A stretch of DNA of 8,389 nt from an uncultured Coleofasciculus sp. (GTDB lineage: Bacteria > Cyanobacteriota > Cyanobacteriia > Cyanobacteriales > Coleofasciculaceae). A model generated the notes under the pieces. The model was not told the origin of the DNA and did no database searches. It worked only from the letters and a program-made list of their open reading frames with translations. Shown piece by piece: positions 6,917-8,389 of this stretch. Both the position numbers and the translations under genes were made by a program. Every line of letters starts with the position of its first letter. The stretch's first letter is position 1. Where the stretch lies: the NCBI GenBank assembly GCA_902805485.1, contig CADCTM010000749.1, positions 1 to 8,389 on the forward strand, written 5' to 3'.

Positions 6917-8238
6917 ATGACCTCTGACTTGTGTTTGTTGATTCGCCATGCTCGTATTCTGTCGCCTAATGGTGAGTTTTTTCTTGGAGATGTCTTGACT
7001 CGCGGCGGACAGATTGTTGAGGTTGCGCCAGAGATTACCGCCCCTGCAGACAGGGAGATAGACGCGAATGGTCTAACTTTGTTGCCGGGGGTCATTGATC
7101 CACAAGTACATTTTCGCGAACCAGGGCTGGAACATAAGGAAGACCTTTTTACTGCCAGTTGTGCTTGTGCTAGGGGTGGGGTTACTTCGTTTCTAGAGAT
7201 GCCCAACACACGCCCTCTTACGATTACACAAGCAGCGCTAGATGACAAGTTGCAGCGGGCGGCGGCTAAATGCTTGGTGAACTATGGCTTTTTTATCGGC
7301 GCAACACCCGAAAATCTGCCAGATATTTTGGACGCTAATCCGACTTGTGGCATTAAGATTTTTATGGGTTCGGCGCATGGTCATTTATTAGTTGAAAATG
7401 AGGCAGAGTTGGAACCAATTTTTGCTAAAGGGAAGCGCTTAATTGCCGTCCATGCAGAAGACCAAGCCCGAATTAATCAACGGCGAAAGGAATTTGCTGA
7501 TATTACTGACCCAGCGATTCATTCAACAATCCAGGACAATAAAGCAGCTCTTAATGCTACTTTGTTAGCGTTAAAATTGTCTAAAAAGTATCAAAGAAGA
7601 CTGCATATTCTGCATTTATCTACTGCTGAAGAAGCGGAATTATTGAGGGAAGATAAGCCGAGTTGGGTGACGGCGGAGGTGACGCCTCAGCACTTACTTC
7701 TCAATACTAGTGCGTATGAAAAGATTGGTACATTAGCACAGATGAATCCACCTTTGCGATTGCCTCATGATAACGAAGTCCTCTGGCAAGCTTTGCTAGA
7801 TGGTGTGATTGATTTTATCGCAACAGATCACGCGCCTCATACTTTGGAAGAAAAGGCGAAAGGTTATCCAAATACACCTTCAGGAATGCCTGGAGTAGAA
7901 ACTTCTTTACCGTTAATGTTGACTCAGGCAATGCAGGGACGTTGTAGTGTGGCGCAGGTGGCGAATTGGATGTCTACAGCGGTGGCGAAAGCGTATGGAA
8001 TTCCCAATAAAGGATTGATTGAACCTGGATATGATGCTGATTTGGTATTGGTAGATTTGGAGAATTATCACCCAGTTTTACGGGAAGAAGTTGTGTCTAA
8101 ATGTGGTTAGAGTCCGTTTGAAGGTTGGAGTTTGACGGGATGGCCAGTGATGACGATTGTGGGGGGCAGGTAGTTTATGAAAAGGGGCAGTTGAATACAG
8201 ATGTGCGGGGTCAAGCATTAAAGTTTGAGGAGGGTTAG
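6917..8238 (+). pseudogene. pyrC: Dihydroorotase, interrupted near its 3' end by a stop codon and a frameshift
   Basis: A dihydroorotase-family gene (third step of de novo pyrimidine synthesis: carbamoyl-aspartate to dihydroorotate). From the ATG at 6917 the frame runs 397 residues to TAG at 8108-8110. Catalytic features are present: DPQVHFREPG (61-70), MPNT (95-98), candidate carboxylated lysine K147 in GIKIFMGS, H179 in HAED, H233 in HLST, N277, and D304 in ATDHAPH. The first metal-site His is Q63. Homologous coding continues beyond the TAG: SPFEGWSLTGWPVMTIVGG in the same frame to the six Gs at 8161-8166, then QVVYEKGQLNTDVRGQ in the frame one base over, ending at TAG 8236-8238. Reading TGG for TAG and seven Gs for six would restore about 440 residues, the usual family size. 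The lost 43 residues help complete the beta-sandwich subdomain. The lesions may be genuine mutations or sequence errors near the end of the fragment. Confidence 0.85.
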
Positions 8239-8285
8239 GGTTAGAATATACGACGATTTTTAGCGCAGTTGTGGTTATATAAGCA

Positions 8286-8305
8286 AAGTCCGCGTAGGCG
8301 GACTT
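8286..8305 (+). terminator. Hairpin AAGTCCGC-GTAG-GCGGACTT, possible pyrC terminator and second copy of the repeat
   Basis: A perfect 8-bp G+C-rich stem with a 4-nt loop is followed by the T-rich stretch tatattttcatttt, the layout of an intrinsic terminator, although the T run is broken. It begins 48 bp after the restored pyrC stop codon. Its core stem is identical to the hairpin at 6085-6102, and only a central loop base differs (GTAG instead of GCAG). It is therefore also a member of a repeat family, and terminator function is inferred. Confidence 0.55.
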
Positions 8306-8389
8306 ATATTTTCATTTTGCCATCTTGATGAGCCTAACGCGCTTTACAGGAAAAATTATTTTCTGCTATCTTAGATGAGCAAACTTATA

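Noticed and set aside
8231..8245. Telomere-like gggttagggttag run after pyrC
   Set aside because: Only two units; the first overlaps the restored pyrC stop codon. This is chance sequence.
8375..8389. Possible start of a next gene (ATG AGC AAA CTT ATA) at the right edge
   Set aside because: Five codons with no ribosome binding site or promoter evidence; it cannot be supported without more sequence.
1..8389. CRISPR array, tRNA, insertion sequence or defence system
   Set aside because: No regularly spaced repeats other than the in-frame WD40 units, no transposase or terminal inverted repeats, and no cloverleaf-like sequence were seen; gene content is housekeeping apart from the WD40 protein.

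Overview
The window looks like chromosomal DNA of a cyanobacterium. The HIP1 octamer GCGATCGC occurs seven times (starts at 368, 676, 1286, 2651, 3928, 5681, 5882), against an expected 0.1 to 0.2 by chance in a window this long. The proteins (TpiA, FolP, LepB, two dihydroorotase-family proteins and a long WD40 membrane protein) fit a cyanobacterium, probably a filamentous or colonial one. The genus cannot be named from the sequence alone.

Layout: a probable C-terminal fragment of an unknown gene runs off the left edge (2-163, +). It converges, 20 bp apart, on a 928-residue WD40-repeat membrane protein (184-2970, -). A 145 bp divergent intergenic region with a good sigma-70-type promoter follows. 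Next is a rightward cluster: tpiA (3116-3841), folP (3897-4778) and a degenerate dihydroorotase-like gene (4775-6040) whose start overlaps the folP stop as ATGA. A palindromic repeat (6085-6134) separates this cluster from the convergent signal peptidase gene lepB (6149-6763, -). A second divergent intergenic region, with a probable lepB promoter, leads to a second dihydroorotase gene, pyrC (6917-8238, +). That gene is interrupted near its 3' end by an in-frame TAG and a one-base deletion in a G run. Another copy of the palindromic repeat (8286-8305) follows it. The last 84 bases hold nothing I can support.

How the genes relate: tpiA (glycolysis and the Calvin cycle), folP (folate synthesis) and the dihydroorotase-like protein (pyrimidine family) appear to be co-transcribed housekeeping genes, not one pathway. 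The two dihydroorotase-family genes contrast. The one behind folP has lost most metal-ligand positions and is probably non-catalytic. The one at 6917 keeps nearly all of them but is disrupted at the 3' end in this sequence. LepB processes exported proteins and sits between them on the other strand, with no evident functional link.

No CRISPR array, tRNA, rRNA, transposase, toxin-antitoxin module or defence cassette is visible. The most notable points are the disrupted pyrC, the degenerate pyrC paralogue, the unusual architecture of the WD40 membrane protein, and the shared hairpin 45 to 48 bp behind both dihydroorotase-family genes.
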